NCBI GenBank assembly: GCA_030849065.1
Contig: JASAON010001496.1
Location: 1 to 40,353, forward strand
From: Jaenimonas drosophilae
Taxonomy: Eukaryota; Euglenozoa; Kinetoplastea; Trypanosomatida; Trypanosomatidae
Reading direction: 5' to 3'
DNA length: 40,353 nucleotides
Shown: in pieces, positions 16,920-26,458 of the stretch
Numbering within the stretch: the stretch's first letter is position 1
Layout: the number at the start of each line of letters is the position of its first letter
Made by a program: the position numbers and the translations under genes
The notes under the pieces: model-generated
What the model saw: the letters and a program-made list of their open reading frames with translations, nothing else
The model's database searches: none
What the model was told of the DNA's origin: nothing

Positions 16920-19900
16920 ATGGAGGAGCTGAATTTACCCCCACTACTTTCAGCTGCGGCAGACTACGTTATCTCCGCAATGCATGACGTAGATACCGCT
17001 TCGTCGGTACGTCAGGGTGCACCTGATCCCATTGCCCACTGGGGAGGGAGCACGTGCGCTGAAATGATGTGTAGTTCTGACCCGTGGTGCTTGCTGATAT
17101 CTGAAACTAGAACCTTTCGGGGAATGGCCGGAAAGCAATCTATTCGAGTTGGAGGCCGTGGTGCATGCGATGTCCTAGTCTGTGACGATCGAATCAGTGA
17201 GCTTCACTTCACGATTGAGGCACGCTTCGAAAGTCGAGCATCAGTGACTTCAGTGGCTGCCCACCCCAATGGCTCTCCTGTGGACGTATCCACGGGACTG
17301 GAGCCTTGTGCGGTTGATTCAGGTCGCAACTCAGCTCTTTCTCAAGGAAGAAAGCGAAAGTCATGGAAACACCATCACGATGTCTCCGCTACTAGCCACA
17401 TCAGCAGCCCAAATCAGCCTTCATCGACCGGTGGAGGGTTGGCCATGGCTGAGGCAGTTCAGTTTGAGTCAAACGAAGAGCCACAAAGGTGTCGACTTAC
17501 CCAGCCAGTCACACAGCCCGATAACCAGGCCGTTGAAACTAACCAGACCTTACTAAGACCAATGCTGACTGATCACAGCACCAACGGTACGTACGTCAAC
17601 GGGCACAGGGTTCGGAAGCGTATACCTTACCCACTGAAGTCTGGAGATCGCATCTCCATGGTCAAGATTGGTGATAAGCGCCATCGTGAGGGTGAGCAAA
17701 GTGGCGGTGTGCCCGCTTACGTGGATCACGGGGACGATGGCACCTTCGTCGAGTCCTTCTACTTTCACCTCTACGGAGAGAAAGAGGCAACCCCATCGGA
17801 TGAACATGTGATGGTTGGAGGCCCTTCCACTCAGATGGCAAGCCTCGCAGTGCTTCCTGCGCGCGGGCCTGGCATGAGTGAAGTCGTTGCCACGGGCAGC
17901 ATCCTCCCTGACCCCCCCTACAATGAACTTAGTTCTCAGTTCATTTTACCCGTTTACTACGCCGATGGACGACATAATAGCCCCACTGGACGAGGGGATG
18001 GAGAGCTTGCCAAATACGCCGTTCTCCCACCAATGGAGGTTCAATGGGGAGCGAAAATTGGTGCTGGAGCCAGCGGGGAGGTGTACATGGGCATCAGCGT
18101 GGAAGGTGGTTTCATGATTGCAATCAAGGTGCTCAAGGACACAGCGTCGCCATCTCATCAATCGACCCAACCCTCCCAGCCACTTGACGAGCGAAACCCT
18201 GCATCTCAAAGCCGCGACGACACTATCCTCACCTTGTCAGATGTGAGCCTCACCATTCATTCCCCCTCTCCTGGGTATCTTGATGATCGAACGGCTGAAG
18301 GTGAAAACGAGGAGACCGAGCTGAACCCATCTACGAACGACGTGGGCCGTCCTTGTTTGGAGGACACCATCGCTCCCATCCCGCCTACCTCGGCCTCAGA
18401 TAACTTCATGTCATCGGACTGTCCGCTTGCGCCACTTCCCGCAGTAGACGGGCCCCCTAAATCGAAGCCACTTGAGATGTTGGTTGTTGCGCGCGGTGAT
18501 GGTTCACGCTACATCGTTCCCATCCCACCCACCATCAGTCGAGAGCATATGCGGGAGCTCTACGTGCTTACACAGTTGAATCACCGAAGAGTGGTCAAGT
18601 GCCTCGGGTTTCAGCATGTTCCAGCAAAGGGTCTCTGCATCTTTATGGAGTACGTAGCTGGAGGCACTCTTCAGTCCATCATCAAAAGCTTCGGCGCCTT
18701 TCAGGAAAACGTCATTCGCATTTACACCATGCAGATTCTCGAAGGCCTTGAGTATTTAGAGCAACAGCGGGTCGTTCATGGAGACCTTAAAAGCGCAAAT
18801 GTTTTGGTGTCTGAAGTGGGAAGTATCAAGCTTGCCGACTTTGGAACAAGCCACATTCGATCCAAGGCTCACGGAAGCAGTCGCCCGTCACGAAGCACAA
18901 CTGCCAACAGCCTTTCCTCGGAGGGACTTGGGGATCAGTTCGTACAGGGCGAGGAGATGCATTTGGTAGGTACCCCACTCTACATGAGCCCGGAGTTCAT
19001 CCAGACCGAGGTCTCCACCGCCGCCTCCGACATTTGGGCACTGGGTTGTATTGTGTATGAAATGGCCACAGGGGGCATCCTCCCTTGGCGAGAGATCCAT
19101 CACAGAGATCCCATCAGTATCATTTTTTTCATTGGCCAGCAGAAGCGCGGTCCTTCCATGGATGAACTGCTAGCGGCTCGCAGCTCTAGTTACAAGGCGG
19201 CTTCTGCCTCAAATCGGAGTAGCGGTGGTGATTCTGCCAGTACAGCCACTCACTCAGCCCCAGGAAGCAAGTCAGGAAGCGAACGCAATACGCCCTTGAG
19301 CTGCACTACCGCCCCAACTAAGTGTGGATGGGAGAGTGGAGAGTCGATGGGGCTCTCGTTGGAGTTCCGTCATTTTGTGGAGGCAACCTTCACCATGGAA
19401 CCCAACCTTCGACCTACAGCCAAGCAGCTCCTTCAACATCCGTTTATCGTTGGGGTACGCGATTCCCTGGCTCTGCAGATCTGGGAGCGACGGCAGGAAA
19501 GATCAAGCAGTGGGAGTCTGCTCCCGGCCAACGTATTCCCGTCGACTCCGCTTCCCATCAAACGGATTCCTTCGGTACAGACGCGCAGTGGCGGCATCGA
19601 GGGTGGCCAGGCTCACCCATCACCTATGCTCCTTGGCGCAGTAGAGGCTAGTACCCCTCCTGGCATCTCCACCATGCTGCCGCCGCCTGCGAATGGAGGC
19701 AGCCAAACGACGTCACAGTTCCCTAGTGACTCCCGCGCGACACTGGTGACGCCAATCAAGTCTCCTGTTCCATTGCGGCGATCTTCACCAGTGACATTGG
19801 AAGGCATCAGCCCACTTCACCCCAAAGCCATGCGTGGACAACGGACTTCAACTCGGGATCGTGGCCATCGCAGCCCAGGCTCCCTTGGCGGAGATGAGGC

Positions 19901-21179
19901 TTTTCATTTCTCCCAGAGAGGAGGCGGAAACAGTCCTCACTCTAGACGTAGGTCCGAACTGAGTAATCATACAAGCTACGTCAAAGAACAAGAACGCACG
20001 CGGCAACAAAGCTGGTTTCCCACCACCCCACCTGAGGCACGACGAGGAACAAGCGCGATGGTTGGGGGATATCTAGGGACTTGTGCTTACTCAGTACTGG
20101 GTCACGGGAGGCCACCTCCACCGCCTTACTCCGCTGCGCCACTGCCTCTAACCAACAGCCAGCAACCAGTTCTTCTTGCGAATCCATCGAGCCAGAGGAT
20201 GGCCTCATCTACCACAACACAGCACTTTGATCCTGGGGTCTTGCAGGCCTACAGCCAAAGTGTGGCGCGCACCACTTCAATGGAGGAATGGGTAGCTCGG
20301 GACTCTGCAGTGCCAACGCAAGCGAACCTGCCCAGTGCAGGCGTAAGCTCCATTGGCGGAGCCATGCGCTTCGTTGCCACTGCCACACCCGCTGCCCCGC
20401 CTCATTCAGTGATGGGGTATGGGGGTTCTCTGGCCCCGCATCGGCCCATGGAAGGCCAGCCCGGTCATGAGTTGACGGGTAAAGGAGCCAAGGTGAGTAA
20501 AAGCATCACACCGTTGAATAAGAAGGATCGCACTGTGTGGCCACCGTCCGCTGTGCGGGGGAATTCAGTTTTGGGTGGCGTGGCCTCCCCTGCAGACGCG
20601 ACCCGTGTAGTGCCGAACGGAAGTGGGGGGAAGCCAGTGGAGGTGCGGGTGGTACATCCTCCAACCGGCCTCACCCACGATTTCACTGGTTGCTCCGTGA
20701 GTACGAGGAGGGGTAACTCTCCGTCGCAGCCACTGAGCTCAGCGATTGGAAACGGTGGTGGAACCTCACACCCCTCACACCCATTTCCTGGTCCACGGGG
20801 ACGGAGCCCCGGCAGATCACGCAACAGAAGTCTCACCCCTGCCGTCGATCTTCCACTGTGGACGGAGTCGAGCCACGACGACGCTACTAGTACAGCTGCC
20901 CAGCGACGTCGGACGGAGTCAGTGCCCTTCACAGCCCACCCCGAGAGACGAAGTGGAGTTCTCGGGGAAGCAACTGAAGCCATTCTCCTCGAGAGTGGTG
21001 GCCGCTCTGTGGGTGTAGCCGAGCAACCATCTTCTGGAGTCTCAAGCCAGCAGCCTTCGACGGAACAGCCACCTCCGCCCATTCGGACAGATCGGCGCCA
21101 GTCAGCCCAGCAATCCAGGAGGGCCACGCGATCAAAAAAGGAAGCAACACGGCAGTCCCGACGACGACGCGTTGGGTGA
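16920..21179 (+). CDS. Large FHA-domain protein kinase (STE11/MAPKKK-like)
   Basis: A 1419-residue protein. An FHA phosphothreonine-binding domain spans about 70-275, with IRVGGRG (75-81), SELHF and TDHSTNGTYVNG (217-228); a Ser/Gln-rich insertion of roughly 100 residues separates the last two. A kinase domain spans about 375-850: Gly loop IGAGASGEV (380-388), Lys403, a ~120-residue insertion before the alpha-C Glu (about 546), catalytic loop HGDLKSAN (620-627), DFG 640-642, and GTPLYMSPE (684-692). The loop and GTPxYMSPE follow MAPKKK (STE11) kinases, but the usual HRD Arg is Gly621. A further Ser-rich insertion lies near 770-810. The last ~570 residues are disordered (Ser/Pro/Gly) and end in Arg/Lys-rich sequence. 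It probably binds phosphorylated partners and starts a kinase cascade. Confidence 0.9.
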   Translation: MEELNLPPLLSAAADYVISAMHDVDTASSVRQGAPDPIAHWGGSTCAEMMCSSDPWCLLISETRTFRGMAGKQSIRVGGRGACDVLVCDDRISELHFTIEARFESRASVTSVAAHPNGSPVDVSTGLEPCAVDSGRNSALSQGRKRKSWKHHHDVSATSHISSPNQPSSTGGGLAMAEAVQFESNEEPQRCRLTQPVTQPDNQAVETNQTLLRPMLTDHSTNGTYVNGHRVRKRIPYPLKSGDRISMVKIGDKRHREGEQSGGVPAYVDHGDDGTFVESFYFHLYGEKEATPSDEHVMVGGPSTQMASLAVLPARGPGMSEVVATGSILPDPPYNELSSQFILPVYYADGRHNSPTGRGDGELAKYAVLPPMEVQWGAKIGAGASGEVYMGISVEGGFMIAIKVLKDTASPSHQSTQPSQPLDERNPASQSRDDTILTLSDVSLTIHSPSPGYLDDRTAEGENEETELNPSTNDVGRPCLEDTIAPIPPTSASDNFMSSDCPLAPLPAVDGPPKSKPLEMLVVARGDGSRYIVPIPPTISREHMRELYVLTQLNHRRVVKCLGFQHVPAKGLCIFMEYVAGGTLQSIIKSFGAFQENVIRIYTMQILEGLEYLEQQRVVHGDLKSANVLVSEVGSIKLADFGTSHIRSKAHGSSRPSRSTTANSLSSEGLGDQFVQGEEMHLVGTPLYMSPEFIQTEVSTAASDIWALGCIVYEMATGGILPWREIHHRDPISIIFFIGQQKRGPSMDELLAARSSSYKAASASNRSSGGDSASTATHSAPGSKSGSERNTPLSCTTAPTKCGWESGESMGLSLEFRHFVEATFTMEPNLRPTAKQLLQHPFIVGVRDSLALQIWERRQERSSSGSLLPANVFPSTPLPIKRIPSVQTRSGGIEGGQAHPSPMLLGAVEASTPPGISTMLPPPANGGSQTTSQFPSDSRATLVTPIKSPVPLRRSSPVTLEGISPLHPKAMRGQRTSTRDRGHRSPGSLGGDEAFHFSQRGGGNSPHSRRRSELSNHTSYVKEQERTRQQSWFPTTPPEARRGTSAMVGGYLGTCAYSVLGHGRPPPPPYSAAPLPLTNSQQPVLLANPSSQRMASSTTTQHFDPGVLQAYSQSVARTTSMEEWVARDSAVPTQANLPSAGVSSIGGAMRFVATATPAAPPHSVMGYGGSLAPHRPMEGQPGHELTGKGAKVSKSITPLNKKDRTVWPPSAVRGNSVLGGVASPADATRVVPNGSGGKPVEVRVVHPPTGLTHDFTGCSVSTRRGNSPSQPLSSAIGNGGGTSHPSHPFPGPRGRSPGRSRNRSLTPAVDLPLWTESSHDDATSTAAQRRRTESVPFTAHPERRSGVLGEATEAILLESGGRSVGVAEQPSSGVSSQQPSTEQPPPPIRTDRRQSAQQSRRATRSKKEATRQSRRRRVG

Positions 21180-21504
21180 AGCGTGTACGTAAGAGTGAAA
21201 AGTAATATACGATTTTGTTGAATGGCAATTCTTCACTGCGTTATTTCTCACTGACATGTGTATTTTCCACTTACGCCTGTAGCACAGCTGGTCACAACCA
21301 CTTCTCCTCACCACTGTATTTCTTCTACTTATTCCCTCTCTATCTTTTGCAAATATCTGTGACAGCAATTCCACCGTTGTGCCTGAGGTGGCCTGCGGTG
21401 CAGGTCGATTACTCCATTGGTGGATTTCCCAAGATTAGGTTGTTCCCTTCCGCTGTCCAGCGCACCGAGCACCACGGCCATTGACTTATTTGAAGCGTTG
21501 AGAT
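21180..21504 (+). other. Intergenic region with splice acceptors for the transporter
   Basis: Pyrimidine tracts precede AGs at about 21364-21365 and 21463. No ATG lies between the first of these and 21505, supporting that start. Confidence 0.6.
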
Positions 21505-23118
21505 ATGCCGATATCGATGCTGCGTCACTGGTGGCGGAGCGGAGGAATCCCTGGTGCGGCAGTAAGCCTCGCCGTCACCACGATGGGGGCAGGTATTTTG
21601 ACTCTTCCCTCAGCGTTTGCTGCTGCTGGAGTTGTACCCGCCACCGCCATCCTCCTCTTCATGGCGTTGCTCACCGTGTACTCTATTGACTGTCTGGTAC
21701 TCTGTATTGATCAACTTGGACTTAACTCGTACGAAGAGATTACTGGTGAACTTCTGGGGTTTTCGATGCAGGAAGTGATTCGATGGATGTACCTGGTATA
21801 CAATCTCGGCAGTGCGATTGGCTATCTGGTGGTGCTACAGGATTTGTTCGAACCCCTTCTCCCCATCATTATCAAATTTGTTCCTTGGTTGTCCGCGGCG
21901 GACCGCGTCTTGGTAGTCTTTTGGACCGTCGTCATTCTCCCTCTCTCCTGCGTCCCCACCATTGGGTCGCTCAACCTGAGCTCCGTCTTCGCCATCTTCT
22001 CAACCACCTTGATGGCCATAATGGTGGTGTGGCACTTCTTTTTGCTTGGGAACGACCCACAGCACCTTGTGGCTTCTGGGGTATCCTCACCAACCCAAGC
22101 ACCGGAAATGGCGTTGTCAGATAACTCAACCTCTACGCCCTACATCCGTCAAGAGGCGCGGTGGTGGTCTGGGCCGCAGGTTCTTCTTGCTCTTACCATT
22201 GTCATGTTCTCCTTCGATTGTCAATCGTTGGTCTTTCAAATTTATGCTGGCCTCGAAGACATGCGACGGCGCACGATGATGCGTGTCGCGAGCTACAGCG
22301 TCGCTATAACTGCCTTTCTTCATCTCGTTGTGGGGGTCTTTGGGTACTTGTCATTTCCCGCGCGGGTACAGGATAACGTAATAAGCAACTACGACCCCAA
22401 CACAAACCCATTTGTGGCATTGGTGTACTTTATGTATGCAACTCCAATGCTTCTGGCATTTGTCATGCTGCTCTTTCCCACGCGAGATTCCATCTTCATG
22501 TTGTGGTTTGGATACAGCTCCGCCTCTGCCGCCACTCACGTTCCGCGACGAAAAGATTATGTCCGATTGGTTCAGGAACAAGAACGACTCGAGCAGATGT
22601 CAGAGGCCAGCTCACGACAGCAACCATCCGCGAAGTTGACCCTGCTACACAGTGGGGAACGCATCCACTTGCTCGGATCTCAGGAGGATGAGCGAGGCTA
22701 CCAAGCGCAGTGCGCCAGTGTGAGTGTGAGTCGTGCCGCTTCCCTCCACTCGGATTGCGTCCATGAGGCCGCCAACGAGGAGTTGCAGATGCTACTCCAA
22801 CAAAAGAAGCGTACCAATGAGATTGAGGTGATTCCCCTTTGGGATCATATGGTAGTTAGTGTGGCTCTGAGCACCAGTTGTCTCGGCGCCGCTCTCATCA
22901 CGCCTGGCATCGTGTCGGTGGTTACACTGCTGGGGGGAATTTGCAGCAGCACTCTATGTTTCACGGCACCAGCTCTCTACCGCTGGAAGCTACATTCGAC
23001 CGGTGTCGTGCCGCTTGGAAATCTTCGTGAAACCATCATCTGCGGCGTGATGCTCATGGTAGGTGTGGTTGGTGGCGTACTTGGAACGGGGGTGGCACTT
23101 CTGCATTTGATCACTTAA
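21505..23118 (+). CDS. Amino acid transporter, AAAP/SLC38-like family
   Basis: A 537-residue polytopic protein of the amino acid/auxin permease family. The first membrane segment carries the family signature AAVSLAVTTMGAGILTLP, and about ten or eleven hydrophobic segments follow (roughly 14-36, 42-66, 94-113, 130-150, 156-182, 218-240, 256-280, 296-320, 448-490 as two, 508-534). Such transporters move neutral or cationic amino acids with protons across the plasma, vacuolar or acidocalcisome membrane; substrate cannot be inferred. An unusual ~110-residue polar loop (about 340-445, containing LVQEQERLEQMSEASS and LQMLLQQKKRTNEIE) separates the eighth segment from the last three. AAAP genes form large families in trypanosomatids, but only one copy is present here. 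Confidence 0.9.
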   Translation: MPISMLRHWWRSGGIPGAAVSLAVTTMGAGILTLPSAFAAAGVVPATAILLFMALLTVYSIDCLVLCIDQLGLNSYEEITGELLGFSMQEVIRWMYLVYNLGSAIGYLVVLQDLFEPLLPIIIKFVPWLSAADRVLVVFWTVVILPLSCVPTIGSLNLSSVFAIFSTTLMAIMVVWHFFLLGNDPQHLVASGVSSPTQAPEMALSDNSTSTPYIRQEARWWSGPQVLLALTIVMFSFDCQSLVFQIYAGLEDMRRRTMMRVASYSVAITAFLHLVVGVFGYLSFPARVQDNVISNYDPNTNPFVALVYFMYATPMLLAFVMLLFPTRDSIFMLWFGYSSASAATHVPRRKDYVRLVQEQERLEQMSEASSRQQPSAKLTLLHSGERIHLLGSQEDERGYQAQCASVSVSRAASLHSDCVHEAANEELQMLLQQKKRTNEIEVIPLWDHMVVSVALSTSCLGAALITPGIVSVVTLLGGICSSTLCFTAPALYRWKLHSTGVVPLGNLRETIICGVMLMVGVVGGVLGTGVALLHLIT

Positions 23119-24015
23119 GTCACTGCTCTGCAGAATCAAGTTACCGTGGAGTCCCACCGCGCTGATGACGTGCGTCACGTGGTCGCGCTCTCTTTATAAT
23201 TTTTTTTCTTGAGTTTTCTGTGTTGATCGTTTGTTGGTGCACCGAAGTGTCGTGGTATTTTCCCTTCTCTCTTTTTTTCCTCCTCACCGCACACTCTTCT
23301 GTGCCATGGTGACGACTTGTACAGGAGATGGGAACCACTCCCTGTTGTAGTTCTGATTGAATTCCCTGAATGGCGCCCGATTTCTGTATTGCTGTTGCTG
23401 GTATCCGTATTACTGTTGTTGCCCTTGGACGGTGCTAGCATTGCCGTTGTTGCCCCCTACATTTTGCCTGTTTGCGACTCTGGACTGACGCCCTGACGAA
23501 CCAGCGTTTCACTGGTGGGACGATGTGGGCATGGGCCTAAGGTGTATTCCGCGGCCCACAGACCATGTGCGGCTAACATTGTAAGTTATATTGTGTGATG
23601 TGTGCCATCATCAAAATACCAATCCATTGCTGATGTCGATTTCCCTTACCCGAGGTCATTCCCCGATCTGAAACATGCACCGTCACTCTTTCTGCTGGAT
23701 GAACCTCATAGATTACACACAACACCTAGCGGGGGCCACAATTGCCGTCATTGAAAGTTCTGGAGGTCACCACAAAGAGGGCTTGCATCTGAGGGCTGAT
23801 GCTCTCTACAACGTGTAGGTCGAGAAAATGCTTGCGGTCTCATGGAGACGTGTTCTTTTGTTTTTCAGGGAGGGGGGGGGGGGACACCCACTACAACGCA
23901 ATTTCAGGTGCCGTTCCTTCACATCACTTAACCTAACCTACTCCCGTTTGCTGCCTGGCATAGGTCATTTTTCCTTCCTCACTGAATTCAGCACCTCAAG
24001 CGTCGCCCCGAGAGC
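23119..24015 (+). other. Non-coding interval after the transporter
   Basis: No gene seen. It is T-rich at 23195-23285 and has a G12 run at 23872-23883. A strong pyrimidine tract (about 23961-23981) with AG at 23990-23991 lies just before the next open frame. Confidence 0.5.
23961..23991 (+). promoter_or_regulatory. Candidate trans-splice acceptor of the 24016 frame
   Basis: Tract TAGGTCATTTTTCCTTCCTC is followed by CAG at 23989-23991. The first ATG downstream is 24016. Confidence 0.45.
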
Positions 24016-25098
24016 ATGCTTCGCCGTATGCAGACAAGGTCCCGTGCTGCTCATTGCACCCTGGCCCTTTGCTGCCACTCAGACCTTGCCTCATCGCAGA
24101 CGATGCCATCATCCGTTCTCGAAACCATTGACAGCTGTGAAGACGAAACTCTGTCACCAACTGTCGAATGCCTCGGCGAGGGAGTCTTCTACTTCCCGGG
24201 AAGCGTCCATCTAGATCCACTCGGATACCACTGGCCCTTGCATCACCGTCGTCAGAAGCCTCCCTCTTCATCGCCCGGAACCACGTCCCGCGGCCCTCTC
24301 GTTCGAATGTGGTCACAGGCAACCCCACGGGCAGGTGAGGAGGTCAATGGACTCATCATTTCCCCGGTCTTTTGCGGCGACGGCGGACATCTACTACAGT
24401 GGCGGACCGTGCACATGTACAGGGAGAAAACACACAGAAAAACCCCGGACGCGCGTGACGCAATCACAGAGCCACGCAGCTTCCTCCTTCCCTTTCATCT
24501 TTCCACGGACAAGTCGCTGCGAACGCACCACATACAGCTTCACCCTACCGCTGCCCACAGCCTCTGGAGGAAGATAGGTTACATACCAAGCTGCGACAAA
24601 TCTGTCAGCTGCCGTCCGCACCAAGAGATACAGCTCCGTACCCCTTTTGGGGATATCAACGGATTCGTGGCCAGCGCCCTTCCTCTGAGGTCGTCCCCAC
24701 ATGCAGAAGTACCCCGTTCCAACCTAGCGTTGCACAGCCTCTGCACAACCCATGTGCGGCATCAATCAATGTGGACACGCCGCACTATCCTGCGTCGCTC
24801 CTGTCCCCTCCACATCTCCGCTCATCATAATGTTATTTCTGGTGACCTTAGCCACGTTCTCATCGCCGCAGACAAATACGCAGCACTGGTGGCTCGCGAA
24901 GAGCTCACCTTCATATCTGCATGCATGGCCCTCACCTACGATACGGCCAATCAGTATCTGTCCCGTAACCTCCAGCAGCATCCACTTCACGTCCAACAGG
25001 AAATGACAGCTGCTGTTCATGCACACAAGTGGCTTCAACTGAACCCCCGATCACACCCATCTATCACAGCCACTCCACGCACCCACTCAACATCATAG
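24016..25098 (+). CDS. Orphan 360-codon open frame, coding status uncertain
   Basis: A 360-codon frame from ATG 24016, the first ATG after a good splice acceptor. I recognise no domain. The product is rich in His, Ser, Thr, Arg and Pro (for example HHRRQKPPSSSPGTTSRG at about 76-93), with a more ordinary helical part near the C-terminus (ALTYDTANQYLSRNLQQH). The underlying DNA is C/A-rich and G-poor, opposite to most coding sequence in the window, and minus-strand frames of 90-110 codons overlap it. It may be a real lineage-specific gene, the antisense shadow of a decayed minus-strand gene, or a chance frame in low-stop DNA. Its length argues for the first two. Confidence 0.45.
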   Translation: MLRRMQTRSRAAHCTLALCCHSDLASSQTMPSSVLETIDSCEDETLSPTVECLGEGVFYFPGSVHLDPLGYHWPLHHRRQKPPSSSPGTTSRGPLVRMWSQATPRAGEEVNGLIISPVFCGDGGHLLQWRTVHMYREKTHRKTPDARDAITEPRSFLLPFHLSTDKSLRTHHIQLHPTAAHSLWRKIGYIPSCDKSVSCRPHQEIQLRTPFGDINGFVASALPLRSSPHAEVPRSNLALHSLCTTHVRHQSMWTRRTILRRSCPLHISAHHNVISGDLSHVLIAADKYAALVAREELTFISACMALTYDTANQYLSRNLQQHPLHVQQEMTAAVHAHKWLQLNPRSHPSITATPRTHSTS

Positions 25099-26090
25099 AT
25101 CATCTGCTCCTCTCAGATCTCTTCCATAATCACTACTCGATACCTTCCCCACCACACAGAACAGTGGCCATTCACACGTATCCTTCATACCAAATCATTT
25201 CCCTCCAAATAACGACACAGCACAACAACCCCCAATCAACGTGTACCCCACGTGCTCATCTGTGGCGCGCTGGGGAATGGATTTGACCGAGAGCTTTGCG
25301 TTCACACATACGCACATACACTTCTTCTTTGCACCGCATACTCTTTCCCACCCTACCCCCCACCGTCGTTTCGCGTTATCCAGCAAGGTGATGATACTGA
25401 CCCTGCTCCGCTACTGACTTGTGAAGCCATGATCCGATACCCTTCAGGGCATCTGACGACTGGATCTCGCCGCCGACGGCCTTTCCCCACCTCCCCGCGT
25501 GTGTGTATGTGCATTGTGCTTCTTATGTGTGCACGTAAGTGTGTACGTGCGTTTGTTCTTGTGTTTCCCACTGGCGGTGCCAGTATTGCTGCAAGTTGCA
25601 GGCCCACCAGCTACCACGTGGAGTTTACTCTATCAATCTCCGCGGCCGGTCGTTTTCTGGGCCAAGACCCCCCCTCCCCCCCCCCCACCTTCACCTTCTT
25701 CCACTTTTCACTGCAGCTGTATCCACCGTATATGTGCGAGAGTCGGAGCCTGAGCTGTGTGATGATCTGCGTGTACACAATTCGACACTGAGTCGGAACC
25801 TTATCATGACGCACTGTGTCCCATCCGCGGAGGTGCCCTGCATACGTGTGGGGTCACTGACAGCCCAGCTCCCTCGCCTTGTTGCTTGCTGTGTGAAGTG
25901 GCTACCTGCTGCACGACGACGCTCCATTTCGCTCGGCCCGCTCGTACCCCTGATGAGCAGCACCGATGAACAATGGATCCAGAGCAGGCACTACCCTCAC
26001 CCCCTCTCTCTGTGCCTTTCCACTGTATGTTGTTGCTTGCTTCCCCACCCACCACTATACTCACCCAGCTTCCTGGTATTGGGTGTTGGT
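25099..26090. other. C-rich non-coding interval
   Basis: No gene supported; the overlapping + frames of up to 185 codons use non-ATG starts or late ATGs and show no domains. The sequence is markedly poor in G between about 25,130 and 25,260, and has C runs near 25666-25686. Confidence 0.45.
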
Positions 26091-26094
26091 CGGT

Positions 26095-26450
26095 AGTGTA
26101 ATGGTTGTAGTTGATATGGAAGGTGTAGAATGGGGGTAGTAGGTAGACTTTTGATTGGAGATTGTCGTGGCTGTTTTGATGAGTGAATGCAGTGTGGTGA
26201 TGGGTTTGATGAGATACTGCTTTTCATTTGTTCTTGTATTATTGTTCTCATTGATTAGGGGATATAGGTGTTGTCCGGAGTGGTTTTCTTTTTTGTAGAG
26301 TATCTGAATGTTGTGAAGAGTTAGGTGGTGGAGGTAGTTTTTCCTGTATTCAGTACTGTTGCGAGTGGAGGGTGCATTGCTGCATTGGACGGAGAAGTCT
26401 GTTGTTAGTGAGAGGCAGCTCAGTTGTAGGCATTGCTGGCTCTGTTATTT
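26095..26450 (+). promoter_or_regulatory. G/T-rich island upstream of the F-box gene, candidate transcription start region
   Basis: From about 26,095 the + strand abruptly becomes G/T-rich and almost free of C: I count a single C in 26101-26160. This continues to the start of the F-box gene, and the flank on the left is C-rich. The pattern resembles G/T-rich RNA polymerase II promoter DNA known from T. brucei start regions. Function is inferred from composition only. Confidence 0.35.
26333..26353 (+). promoter_or_regulatory. Trans-splice acceptor of the F-box gene
   Basis: GTAGTTTTTCCTGTATTCAG ends in AG at 26352-26353 and no ATG intervenes before 26459. Another acceptor near 26297 would include a one-codon upstream ORF. 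Confidence 0.5.
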
Positions 26451-26458
26451 GGTGGTGA

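Noticed and set aside
20465..21127. 220-codon minus-strand frame
   Set aside because: It is antisense to the disordered tail of the FHA kinase, with no domain and no splice signal on that strand.
25539..26096. 185-codon + frame in the C-rich interval
   Set aside because: No domain, no clear acceptor before its ATG, and Ser/Pro/Leu/Cys bias typical of pyrimidine-rich noncoding DNA.
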